Assembly (NCBI RefSeq): GCF_000246895.1
Contig: NZ_BAEV01000015.1
Coordinates: forward strand, 1-49,917
Length of the DNA: 49,917 nucleotides
Reading direction: 5' to 3'
Source of the DNA: Clostridium arbusti SL206
GTDB lineage: Bacteria; Bacillota; Clostridia; Clostridiales; Clostridiaceae
The translations under genes and the position numbers were made by a program. Of the stretch, positions 8,810 through 16,376 are shown in pieces; position 1 is the stretch's first letter; every line of letters starts with the position of its first letter. A model generated the notes under the pieces. The model did no database searches. It was not told where the DNA came from and saw only the letters and a program-made list of their open reading frames with translations.

Positions 8810-9090
8810 CTACAAATTTAATTTCTTATCTACTCTTCCATATACTGATACTCTTGAATTGATAAAAAATATTTGAAATGAAATAACTAAAATCCATATA
8901 ATGTATGTGCCAATTGTAATTCTCTCAATGATACCAAAGTATCTAAACTCATTAGCAGCTCCGGCGGCAGTAATACCCCCACTGATAAATATAATTAAAC
9001 TTGAAATAAGAGAATATATAGTTAAATGTTTAAATTGTGGTATTCTTTTAAAACCTAATCCCGCCAGTAAAGGAGGTAATATACTAATTT
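8810..9090 (-). pseudogene. DUF998 membrane protein, 5'-truncated relic
   Basis: Translating the minus strand gives an open frame reading LPPLLAGLGFKRIPQFKHLT and then SSLIIFISGGITAAG and RITIGTYIIWILVISF, ending at TAG 8810. This is the C-terminal third of DUF998 proteins, with its Gly/Ala-rich span and ERITIGTY motif. No ATG or ribosome binding site starts this frame; the nearest ATG (ATGAAAAAGTTTTAA) is out of frame and closes at once. The truncated TetR gene directly upstream is the usual neighbour of DUF998 genes, so both probably decayed together. Confidence 0.72.
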
Positions 9091-9124
9091 AAAACTTTTT
9101 CATAATTTAACTCCCTTATTATGA

Positions 9125-9352
9125 TTATTTTATTTCATTGGGTTTTAAATAATCACATATGAATTTTATATGTTTAAACATTTTTCTTATTATTGGAGCT
9201 GTATCCTTACCATCATTTGTAGCATGAGCATATTCAAAAGTCATTGCAACTAATGCATAATTGTATTCATCCGCAATCAATTCAGTATCAATTTCTCTTA
9301 TTAAGTTTTTTTCAAGCATTCTAGCTAACAGCCTCAAGTGTAAATCCATACA
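9125..9352 (-). pseudogene. TetR-family regulator, C-terminal relic
   Basis: The frame encodes 74 residues (MLEKNLIREIDTELIADEYN, then PIIRKMFKHIKFICDYLKP). It resembles the ligand-binding end of TetR regulators. The DNA-binding helix-turn-helix, about 50 residues in a normal TetR, is entirely missing upstream. No ribosome binding site precedes the first ATG. With the adjacent DUF998 relic this marks a broken regulator/target pair. A short functional protein is unlikely but not excluded. Confidence 0.6.
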
Positions 9353-9421
9353 TCAGAACTCATAACTAAGTTTTATATTCTAACTTTTACTATTTATACA
9401 CTTACTTAAAGTTTGCTCCCT

Positions 9422-10159
9422 CTACAATACTATATCCTTATTACAAATAGTAGCTACACTAAGTAATAAAAATATTAAAATATATATACATGCTGTTATA
9501 GGAAAATTTAAAATATTATGAGCCCCTGCTTTGCCAATAAACTGGTACGCATACATCCCTCCTGAAAATGTAAAATATATTATATTCTTTATACTCATAT
9601 CTAATATAACCATAATGAAATTAATTCCAATTCCTAATCCTATCACGGCTCCACTATTATTAATAAATAATGCAATGAAACTTATAACTGTAGAAAATGA
9701 TAGCAAAGGCAATATAATAATAGCATAACATTTAGCATTATAAATAAAATTATTTATAATGTCTCCTCTATCTCCTAATCCAAATACAATACTCCCTGTA
9801 ATGTAACTTGTAATAAAGCTGATAATCATAAATATTAAGGCATACAAATATATGGATAAAAGCTTGCCAATTAACAAATCACTCTTTTTTATAGGTGTTA
9901 TTAAAGAGAACTTCATAGTTCCATGAGTGTAATCTTCTGTAAGTATTTCTGCTATTACTAGCACCATGAAGATTGGTACTATAGGTTTCATTACCATTCC
10001 AGAAAGAGTTTGAACTAAAAAATTCTTTGCATTTATTGTACTGTCACTGGTTCCAATAATAGCCATAATGACTATACTTATAATTAAAATAGCTGACAAT
10101 ATATAAAATTTTTTACCACTGAACATTTTTATAATTTCATTTTTTAAAACCTTAAACAT
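9422..10159 (-). CDS. ABC-2 type permease subunit, BcrB-like (second system)
   Basis: A 245-residue membrane protein with about six spans, the partner of the ATPase encoded immediately upstream. The N-terminus MFKVLKNEIIKMFSGKKFY and the cytoplasmic motif ILTEDYTHGTMKFSLITPIKKSDL are typical of ABC-2 permeases. Its ATG lies inside the last codons of the ATPase gene, an 8-bp overlap, behind GGAGATAAAAGAG. It is shorter than the first permease of this window (297 residues), mainly because it lacks the large polar loop. The substrate is not predictable; control by the LytTR system upstream is inferred. Confidence 0.88.
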   Translation of the reverse strand: MFKVLKNEIIKMFSGKKFYILSAILIISIVIMAIIGTSDSTINAKNFLVQTLSGMVMKPIVPIFMVLVIAEILTEDYTHGTMKFSLITPIKKSDLLIGKLLSIYLYALIFMIISFITSYITGSIVFGLGDRGDIINNFIYNAKCYAIIILPLLSFSTVISFIALFINNSGAVIGLGIGINFIMVILDMSIKNIIYFTFSGGMYAYQFIGKAGAHNILNFPITACIYILIFLLLSVATICNKDIVL

Positions 10160-11075
10160 CTCTTTTATCTCCTTCTGTTACATTTAAAAAATAATCCTCT
10201 AATGAAGTTTCCTTACAATATAAATTTTCCACATTAATATCATTTGAAACTAAAAGCTTATTTATATTTTTAAAATTCCCCTTCTGTACCTTAATTCTTA
10301 TGCCAGCCTCAAAATCTTCAATATTGCAAGAAATACTCATATCCTTTAGTAGCCTAGAAGTTTTTTCCTTTTCTATTGTATGAATTTCTATTACTTCCTG
10401 ATCTGTATTTAAAAGTTCCTCAACATAACCCTGAACCCTAAGAATTCCTTTCTCTATAATTCCTATTCTATTACATACGGCCTGAATTTCATTTAATATA
10501 TGAGATGATATGAGAAAGGTTACTTTATATTTTTTTGATAAATGCTGTATAAGCTCTCTTATTTCTTTTATTCCCTGAGGGTCTAGTCCATTTGTTGGTT
10601 CGTCTAATATAACTATATTAGGATTATTTAAAAAGGCCCTTGCAATTCCAAGCCTTTGCTTCATGCCTAAAGAATATTTAGATACACTTTTATTTCTAGC
10701 ATAAGTCATATCTATCATTTTAAGCACTTCATCTACTCTTTTTTTAGAAATACCATATAAATTTGCCATTAGAAGCAGATTCTTATATCCTGATAATCCT
10801 CCATAAAAGCTTGGCGACTCTACCATAGCTCCTATTTTCTTAATAGCATTTTCACGATCTTTTACTACTTCATATCCATTAATAACAACCTTGCCTGAAG
10901 TAGGTTTTATAAGTCCAAGCATACTCTTTATAGTAGTGCTTTTGCCTGCTCCATTAGGTCCTAAAAATCCATATACATCACCTTCATATACTGTAATATT
11001 TAAATTATTCACTGCTTTTTTCTTATTATATTCTTTAGTTAAATTATGCGTTTCCAGTAAACATTTATGTTCCAT
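10152..11075 (-). CDS. ABC transporter ATP-binding protein, BcrA-like (second system)
   Basis: The ATPase of a peptide or drug exporter, 307 residues. Walker A (GPNGAGKST), Q-loop region (MVESPSFYGGLSG), signature (YSLGMKQRLGIA) and Walker B (IVILDEPTNGLDPQG) are all intact. A variable C-terminal domain of about 80 residues follows. ATG 11075 is chosen over ATG 11084 because GGGAG sits 9 bases upstream of 11075 and abuts 11084. It heads a two-gene operon with the permease. A pair of direct repeats matching LytTR operator spacing lies about 110-140 bp upstream, and the LytTR regulator pair is encoded just beyond. Confidence 0.93.
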   Translation of the reverse strand: MEHKCLLETHNLTKEYNKKKAVNNLNITVYEGDVYGFLGPNGAGKSTTIKSMLGLIKPTSGKVVINGYEVVKDRENAIKKIGAMVESPSFYGGLSGYKNLLLMANLYGISKKRVDEVLKMIDMTYARNKSVSKYSLGMKQRLGIARAFLNNPNIVILDEPTNGLDPQGIKEIRELIQHLSKKYKVTFLISSHILNEIQAVCNRIGIIEKGILRVQGYVEELLNTDQEVIEIHTIEKEKTSRLLKDMSISCNIEDFEAGIRIKVQKGNFKNINKLLVSNDINVENLYCKETSLEDYFLNVTEGDKRDV

Positions 11076-11182
11076 AGCAATCATCTCCCTGTATCTATTT
11101 GATGATTACATATTATCAGATTGTGATTTCATTATTTCTATATACTTCCTAAGTGATATTTATATATTCATAAAAAGCATCT

Positions 11183-11212
11183 AACTTTACGGCGATGATT
11201 AAAAACTTTACG
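11183..11212 (-). promoter_or_regulatory. Putative LytTR (AgrA/ComE-type) operator
   Basis: Two identical 9-bp direct repeats, CGTAAAGTT on the minus strand, lie at 11204-11212 and 11183-11191. They are separated by 12 bp, giving a period of 21 bp or two helical turns. LytTR regulators bind paired 9-bp direct repeats spaced 12-13 bp apart with a central GTT. The site is upstream of the ABC exporter operon and downstream of the LytTR two-component genes. Confidence 0.68.
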
Positions 11213-11218
11213 TTTATG

Positions 11219-11249
11219 AAAAAGACACCCCTGTCAGGATGTCTTTTCA
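11219..11249 (-). terminator. Terminator of the AgrA/AgrC-like operon
   Basis: On the minus strand AAAAGACATCC pairs with GGGTGTCTTTTT, with the T run included in the stem end. The hairpin overlaps the stop codon of the kinase gene and separates that operon from the exporter operon. Confidence 0.8.
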
Positions 11250-12589
11250 ATAGATTTTATCCATAATTCCTGGATAAACATATTATTTTCAATTGCTGTA
11301 TTTAAAAATACATTATCGTACTTTTTATTTATAATATCTTTAACAGTATATAATCCTAAGCCTCTACCCTTACCTTTTGTAGAAAATCCTTCTTTATATA
11401 TTTTATGAATTAATGGCTTCTTTCCAAAAAAGTTATTCTGCACTACTATAACTATGTAACTATTTTTATTCACAATGCATATACAAATTTTTGCATCCTC
11501 ACATTCTCCTGCAGCTTCAATGGCATTGTCCATTAATATTCCCATTATCCTACATAAATCCATTATATTCATATATACACTTAAGATATCCTCTACAATA
11601 TCAACTTTTATATCTATTTTCATGGATATAGCCTTTATTAACTTTGTAGATAAAATGGCCTTTAGACCAGTAACTTTAATATATTTTAACTTATCAATAT
11701 TGCTGTTATTCCACTTTATATCCTTGTCCAAATTAATAATATTATTGTAAAAGAATTCACGAAGTCCTTCTAAATCACTATCATCTATGTATTCCTTAAG
11801 TGGTGAAAGCATATTTATGTAATCATGCTTAAATCTTCTTGTTTCACTATACATGTCTTCTATAATATTAGAATATTGTTCGATTTCATGTTTTTCTTCA
11901 ATTTCTCTTTTCAATTTCACCCTATATTCAACACTTTTATCATAATTATAAACTATAATACTTGTAAGTATGATTGCTATTAGGGGCAATACCTCTGGAA
12001 CAAAATTTCCAAGTATAAAATCAATTTTTTCCCTATCTACTAAATATGGAAATGTAAATATATATATCCCTTCAATAATTATAGTTAATGGTATGCTTAT
12101 TATTAAAATCATTCTGAATCTTATCTGCGATGGTAAAAGCTCTTTATGTACTTTTATCCTTGAAGTAATTCTATTTATTATTAAACATGCTGGAATTATA
12201 ATAAACATCATTATAATAAATTGAATTAAAGTATATTTAAAGGGTATATTATACAATTTTGCACCTGAAAATGTGTATATAAAAATGTATACCGTATTTA
12301 CAAAGTAAATAATATAAATAGTTGTTAATATTTTTATTCTTATTCTATTTTCATTATTTCTCAATTGAACAATAGTGACAACAGAAAGTATAGGAAGTAT
12401 TATCGCATATGAACCAGTAGCAAGTACCATTCCTATTACAAATGAAATAAGAAAGTATTTCTTCATATCCTTGATACTTGCTATATTTTTATATAAAGTA
12501 TAAATTGCAATACAACACAAGCTGCTCATTAGCATAGACGGTATAATAAGATAAAATAGAAATTTATTTATAAAAGTTAAAAACGTCAT
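11234..12589 (-). CDS. AgrC/GHKL-type sensor histidine kinase
   Basis: A 452-residue membrane kinase of the peptide-sensing AgrC/ComD/VirS type. The N-terminal 215 residues hold about six to seven membrane spans. A coiled coil follows, then the H-box RRFKHDYINMLSPL, which carries the phospho-histidine. The GHKL ATPase contains the N-box MGILMDNAIEAAGE and the G-box GKGRGLGLYTVKDI. The ATG at 12589 overlaps the stop of the response regulator (ATGA), so translation is coupled. No AgrB/AgrD-like processing enzyme or obvious signal peptide gene is seen nearby. The cue may therefore come from elsewhere, or be a foreign bacteriocin or other peptide. Regulation of the adjacent exporter is inference. 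Confidence 0.9.
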   Translation of the reverse strand: MTFLTFINKFLFYLIIPSMLMSSLCCIAIYTLYKNIASIKDMKKYFLISFVIGMVLATGSYAIILPILSVVTIVQLRNNENRIRIKILTTIYIIYFVNTVYIFIYTFSGAKLYNIPFKYTLIQFIIMMFIIIPACLIINRITSRIKVHKELLPSQIRFRMILIISIPLTIIIEGIYIFTFPYLVDREKIDFILGNFVPEVLPLIAIILTSIIVYNYDKSVEYRVKLKREIEEKHEIEQYSNIIEDMYSETRRFKHDYINMLSPLKEYIDDSDLEGLREFFYNNIINLDKDIKWNNSNIDKLKYIKVTGLKAILSTKLIKAISMKIDIKVDIVEDILSVYMNIMDLCRIMGILMDNAIEAAGECEDAKICICIVNKNSYIVIVVQNNFFGKKPLIHKIYKEGFSTKGKGRGLGLYTVKDIINKKYDNVFLNTAIENNMFIQELWIKSIEKTS

Positions 12590-13305
12590 AATAAAAGTCC
12601 CCTCATATACCTGAAGGAAACATAACATTCTTCTCCATTTATCATAATAATTTTATTGTTTTTTTTATCTATCTCTTCAATCTTATCTTTATTCACAATA
12701 TAAGATTTATGACATCTGTAAAAATTTGAAGTGAGCTTTTCCTGTACATTTTTCAAATTTCCATAAAACTCAAACTGTCTATTTTCCTCATGCACCCTTA
12801 TCCTGTGAGCTATTTCAGTAGTTTCAATAAATAAAATGTCACAAAGCTTAATATTTATTATTCTAGTATCTTCCTTTATGGAGATGTATCCTTCTTTAAG
12901 CTTTCCTTTGTAATAAGTACTGTACGCCTTTAAAAGACAACTTTCTACTCTTTGTTTAAAATCATAATCTTCCTTGATTACATAATCCATAGCTTCTACT
13001 TTATATTTAAATGCTAAATAACTCATCTCTAAATGTGTAGTAGTAAATATTATAAATCCTAAAGGATCCATTTCTCTAATTCGTTCTCCTAGCCGTATGC
13101 CATTTATATTATTCTTCAAATCTACATCTAAAAAATAAATTCCTGTAATATGATTTTTTTCTGTATAATCTATTACCTCCTCAGGTTCTCCTACACAAAG
13201 AGCTATATCTAAATCAACTTTTTCTCTTAAAATAGTATTCTCAATAAGTTGTTTAAGTTTAGCTCTATGCACTGAATTATCCTCACAAATTATTACTTTC
13301 ATCAT
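12586..13305 (-). CDS. LytTR response regulator, AgrA/ComE-like
   Basis: A 239-residue regulator with an N-terminal receiver domain and a C-terminal LytTR DNA-binding domain. The receiver begins MMKVIICEDN (acidic pocket), and the phospho-acceptor is one of the aspartates in IYFLDVDLK near residue 60. The LytTR domain spans about residues 135-239 and includes FYRCHKSYIVNKDKI and the FRYMRGLL end, both typical. It is the first gene of a coupled operon with the kinase. A TATAAT-like box lies in the leader about 35 bp before the ATG, preceded by a 9-bp inverted repeat (13366-13401). Direct repeats at 11183-11212 are a plausible target. Confidence 0.93.
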   Translation of the reverse strand: MMKVIICEDNSVHRAKLKQLIENTILREKVDLDIALCVGEPEEVIDYTEKNHITGIYFLDVDLKNNINGIRLGERIREMDPLGFIIFTTTHLEMSYLAFKYKVEAMDYVIKEDYDFKQRVESCLLKAYSTYYKGKLKEGYISIKEDTRIINIKLCDILFIETTEIAHRIRVHEENRQFEFYGNLKNVQEKLTSNFYRCHKSYIVNKDKIEEIDKKNNKIIMINGEECYVSFRYMRGLLL

Positions 13306-13365
13306 ACTATTTCTCCTTAATTATGGTTATATTTATATTATATCATAATATAAATTCAGGTTATC

Positions 13366-13401
13366 TTATTCAGAACTTTTACTAATGAACGGTCTGAATA
13401 A
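13366..13401. promoter_or_regulatory. Inverted repeat upstream of the LytTR operon
   Basis: TTATTCAGA and TCTGAATAA form perfect 9-bp arms around an 18-bp spacer. The spacer on the minus strand contains ACCGTTCAT, which fits the LytTR half-site consensus. It lies just upstream of the likely promoter (TATAAT-like box) of the regulator gene. It could be an operator for autoregulation or simply a hairpin. Confidence 0.4.
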
Positions 13402-13404
13402 AAG

Positions 13405-13567
13405 ACATCTGAAAACTCAAAATTGATGCTCTCCATGCAAGAGACCATCCTTGTTTTATCCCACTAATTATAGCTGGAAGTGCAGAAGCCATTACTACAT
13501 TCCAATAGAGCTTTATTCCTCTTGTTACCATAACTTTTCCAGCCTTTACATGAAGATGCGTATAAAC
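13405..13567 (-). pseudogene. SsuC/TauC-type ABC permease fragment
   Basis: An open minus-strand frame reads GIKLYWNVVMASALPAIISG and then IKQGWSLAWRASI. This is the conserved EAA-loop region of sulfonate/nitrate/taurine ABC permeases (family pattern LPAALPAILSGLKQGWAFAWR). Nothing else of the roughly 260-residue protein is present. The frame has no start codon context and runs out into the leader of the LytTR operon. It is a gene fragment left by deletion. Confidence 0.68.
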
Positions 13568-13621
13568 AAAAATATAACTTCAATTTTCAACAAAAAGACC
13601 CGGTACTAGAAATTCTAATTA

Positions 13622-13750
13622 TCACTGCCCTTTTTCCCTGATCCAAGTAATAATAGATAAAATAATGCTTAAAATTAATATAAATATAGGCATTGCCAAG
13701 GGATATCTTTGTAGTACATGAGGCTCCCATGGTAGTAAAAATTTCTCCAC
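13622..13750 (-). CDS. Small membrane protein at the end of the ger operon (42 residues)
   Basis: GTG start behind AAGGAG, encoding MEKFLLPWEPHVLQRY and then one membrane span (MPIFILILSIILSIITW), ending IREKGQ. It lies 38 bp after gerAB on the same strand and so probably belongs to the germinant receptor operon. A close relative (DPWIMPIFIFILALLLSIIT) occurs at 20681 on the minus strand. Small D subunits that modulate GerA-type receptors are known in bacilli; those have two spans, so equivalence is only a suggestion. The product should sit in the forespore inner membrane if it acts with the receptor. Confidence 0.6.
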   Translation of the reverse strand: MEKFLLPWEPHVLQRYPLAMPIFILILSIILSIITWIREKGQ

Positions 13751-13788
13751 TTTTTATATCTCCTTTATGTACTTTTCTTCAAAACTCA

Positions 13789-14898
13789 TTAACTTTTTAA
13801 ATATTTTTCATTTTTCCTATACTTTCCACGAATTAAAGTAACAACAAATAATATACTCGGTAATATTATAAATAGTGGTACAAACAAATTATATTGAATC
13901 ATTTTTAAACTTGTTTCAATATGTACCAATATATTAGATGACATTGTCATGCCCAAATATAATGCTATTGCTGACACTGGCAAAATGAATACTCTGCTAT
14001 TCTTAACTAATGTTAACTTTTGAATAGCTCTAACTACTGCAAACATATGAATAGATATTTTGAAAAATATAGTGGTTAGAAAATATAAAACTTCAATTGC
14101 ATCTAAATTGTCAACAAATTCCCCTAAACTTATTTGTTGAATTAAGGTATACATGGGATAAATGCTATTTTCAAAGATAGCACCTCCCAAAGTTGCTACT
14201 GCTATTGCATCAAAAATTGCAATAAATAATCCAGATGTAATAGTAGCTAGTAACGTGGTCCTTATAATTTTCTCAGGTTGACTTACTAATGGCCAAATCA
14301 TGGCAAGTTCTATAGATTCGCCAAAGGATTGAGTAATACCTACTGGCCATACTGCCTCTAAAATTTGTGACCATCCTTTACCTGCAATAGGCTGTAAATG
14401 CTGTATATTCATAATATGTGAGCCAAAAATTAAAATTATTTCAATGGGGAACAGAAATAAAATTACCGGGAAAACTATCTCTCCTAGTCGTGCAATGACT
14501 TCTATGCCAGCAAATGCACCATATATCAATACAATCATAAATACAATCAAAACTATAAAAATAGGTGTCTTAGGTAATATTGTTATCGGTATTAAAAATT
14601 TCAAGTCACCTACACCGCGCCCTACCTCGTATAATATTAATAGTGTATAAGCCCATGCAATAGGTGTCCCTATCCATTTCCCAAATTGTGCCCGCCACCA
14701 TTCCACTAAAGTTAATCCAGGATTCATACGCATAAGTAAGGTATATAATAGCATGATTATCAATCCTACAGATGAGGATATTAATACAGAGATCCATGCA
14801 TCCCTACCCGCAACTGCTCCAAATCCAAACACAATAGTGGTTCCTATCTGATATAATACTGTTAATACATATAATTGATAATTAGAAATACGTTCCAT
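13789..14898 (-). CDS. gerAB: GerAB-type spore germination permease subunit
   Basis: The B subunit of a GerA-type germinant receptor, an APC-superfamily membrane protein of the spore inner membrane that binds small germinants. It has about 369 residues with ten membrane spans; the start MERISNYQLYVLTVLYQIGT is typical. I chose ATG 14898 because AGGAGGG precedes it. An upstream GTG at 14946 is in frame but lies inside the R2 repeat, which is an insertion, so its codons are not native. The operon order is A-C-B with R2 between C and B. The repeat's hairpins could reduce read-through into this gene and so change receptor stoichiometry. Confidence 0.92.
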   Translation of the reverse strand: MERISNYQLYVLTVLYQIGTTIVFGFGAVAGRDAWISVLISSSVGLIIMLLYTLLMRMNPGLTLVEWWRAQFGKWIGTPIAWAYTLLILYEVGRGVGDLKFLIPITILPKTPIFIVLIVFMIVLIYGAFAGIEVIARLGEIVFPVILFLFPIEIILIFGSHIMNIQHLQPIAGKGWSQILEAVWPVGITQSFGESIELAMIWPLVSQPEKIIRTTLLATITSGLFIAIFDAIAVATLGGAIFENSIYPMYTLIQQISLGEFVDNLDAIEVLYFLTTIFFKISIHMFAVVRAIQKLTLVKNSRVFILPVSAIALYLGMTMSSNILVHIETSLKMIQYNLFVPLFIILPSILFVVTLIRGKYRKNEKYLKS

Positions 14899-14918
14899 AA
14901 AATCCCTCCTCATTTTAA

Positions 14919-15159
14919 CCTGACTAACTTGGCGTAAGTCTCCCACGCACTCTGTGAAAGCGATTCACACAAAATCAAAAAAAAGATTTTGGTTCTCTGC
15001 TTGCACTCTGCGAAAGCGATTCACACAAAATCAAAAAAAAGATTTTGGTTCTCTGCTTTTCTTCAAGTGGGAGCTCAACGCCAAGTAAGCCATGCATTTG
15101 CAGTTCTAAAATTCAGATGGGGTAAAAGAATTCCCACCTGAATTAAGAACTTGCTTCAA
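14919..15159. repeat. R2 repeat copy A, inside the ger operon
   Basis: It begins CCTGACTAACTTGGCG and ends GCTTCAAT. Hairpin 1 pairs ACTTGGCGT..TCCCAC with GTGGGA..ACGCCAAGT; hairpin 2 pairs GCAGTTCTAAAATTCAG with CTGAATTAAGAACTTGC. This copy also carries a 56-bp tandem duplication (14947-15002 and 15003-15058, differing at one base). Other copies are at 19262-19398 (reverse) and 37640-37820. It supplies the gerAC stop codon and a spurious upstream start for gerAB. Confidence 0.88.
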
Positions 15160-16340
15160 TACTTATCATAGTTAGGAGTAAGTCTTTTACTCTGAAGTCC
15201 GATATTGGGTATATTAACATCACATATGACTTTTACTTTTACTTTGCTAAATTCTTCACTCCAGTGACCTTTATAATAATTATTCCACTGCTTAGGGTGC
15301 TTTCTATATACAGCTGTGCCAAATCCAAATACATCAGATTTTAAATGTTTTTGTACCTTTTCAAGAGCTAACTGAATTGTTCCATTGATATCCTCAGCTA
15401 CTTTTCCTTGAATCAAATGTATAGTCTCCGGATTACTTAAATCTAAATTTGATGAATTTTCAAAAATATCTCCTTTTATGTTGATTTTAACTTCCATCTC
15501 TACTTGCTTTCCATTAAGTATAGGATTAACCTTAGTATTTGCATTTACTATTTTTACTCCCACTACACCATTGCTCTTTTTATCTGGAATGTCTGTTATT
15601 ATACCTGTCTGTATCTCATTACGAAGCCACAATGCTCCTCTAGATTCTTTTGAATTTAACCATCCAACTAATTTATACTTGTATAGTACAGCCGCTCCAT
15701 CTATACCTGAAGTTATAGAATCAAAGCTTCCACTTACATCTAATGGTGTTATCATAACTTGAGCTGCAATGCCTTCTTCTCCTTCTTCATTTATCATATT
15801 TAAAAAATCCTTGAAATTAACTTTGAAGCCAGCTTCCAATTCTTCCTCTTTTACAAACTTTTCAATAATACTCCTCTCTAACTTTGATTCCATACTCAAT
15901 AGTTTAGCTGCTAATCCCTTTGTAAAAAATACATATGATCGTAAATGGGATTCTGGATTTCTGTAAAGAAAATCAATAACGTCTGAAATACCATCTCGTG
16001 CCAAATTTTCTCCTATAAAAATGCCTCCATTTTGAGAAAAGAAAAGTCTTCGAGATAATTTCTTTTCAATCCTTCTATAGGCATCCATTACCCCTTCTCC
16101 CTTTTCTGATACTAATGTTGTTGATTCAGTCCTAGCAGAACCAGCAGATAATAACCCACCAAAACCCGCAGATCTAGTAACTGGAATAAGAACTGAAACA
16201 AGGATTTTACCATCTTCCATTTTATCTAGCCCTATTCCAGATACGATAGCTATATTACTTACTTCAATGGAATCACTTGTGCAACCAGTAATTAATTGTA
16301 TAATTATAATAATAATCACTAAAAAGCTCTTCTTTTTCAT
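15156..16340 (-). CDS. gerAC: GerAC-type germination lipoprotein
   Basis: The C subunit of the germinant receptor, a lipoprotein anchored on the outer face of the spore inner membrane. The signal peptide (MKKKSFLVIIIIIIQ) ends in a lipobox, LITGC, with the lipidated cysteine at residue 20. The mature part follows the Ger(x)C pattern: VSGIGLDKMEDG near the N-terminus, then RRLFFSQNGGIFIGENLARDG, and a C-terminal domain ending in an RKHPKQWNNYYKGHWSEEF segment. Its 394 residues are within the family range. GGAAG precedes the ATG. The TGA stop lies at the edge of the R2 repeat, so the original last residues may differ slightly. Confidence 0.93.
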   Translation of the reverse strand: MKKKSFLVIIIIIIQLITGCTSDSIEVSNIAIVSGIGLDKMEDGKILVSVLIPVTRSAGFGGLLSAGSARTESTTLVSEKGEGVMDAYRRIEKKLSRRLFFSQNGGIFIGENLARDGISDVIDFLYRNPESHLRSYVFFTKGLAAKLLSMESKLERSIIEKFVKEEELEAGFKVNFKDFLNMINEEGEEGIAAQVMITPLDVSGSFDSITSGIDGAAVLYKYKLVGWLNSKESRGALWLRNEIQTGIITDIPDKKSNGVVGVKIVNANTKVNPILNGKQVEMEVKINIKGDIFENSSNLDLSNPETIHLIQGKVAEDINGTIQLALEKVQKHLKSDVFGFGTAVYRKHPKQWNNYYKGHWSEEFSKVKVKVICDVNIPNIGLQSKRLTPNYDKY

Positions 16341-16376
16341 AAAAAATCTTCCTTCCAGCTTATGATCAAAGCTTAA

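Noticed and set aside
8901-9092. Plus-strand frame of 63 residues
   Set aside because: It is the mirror of the DUF998 relic on the minus strand; the minus-strand translation matches a known family.
14899-14946. N-terminal extension of GerAB (MGDLRQVSQVK)
   Set aside because: These codons lie inside the R2 repeat, and the true start at 14898 has a good ribosome binding site.
14947-15058. CRISPR-like direct repeats in R2
   Set aside because: Only two adjacent units without spacers, internally palindromic, and part of a dispersed element; no cas genes.
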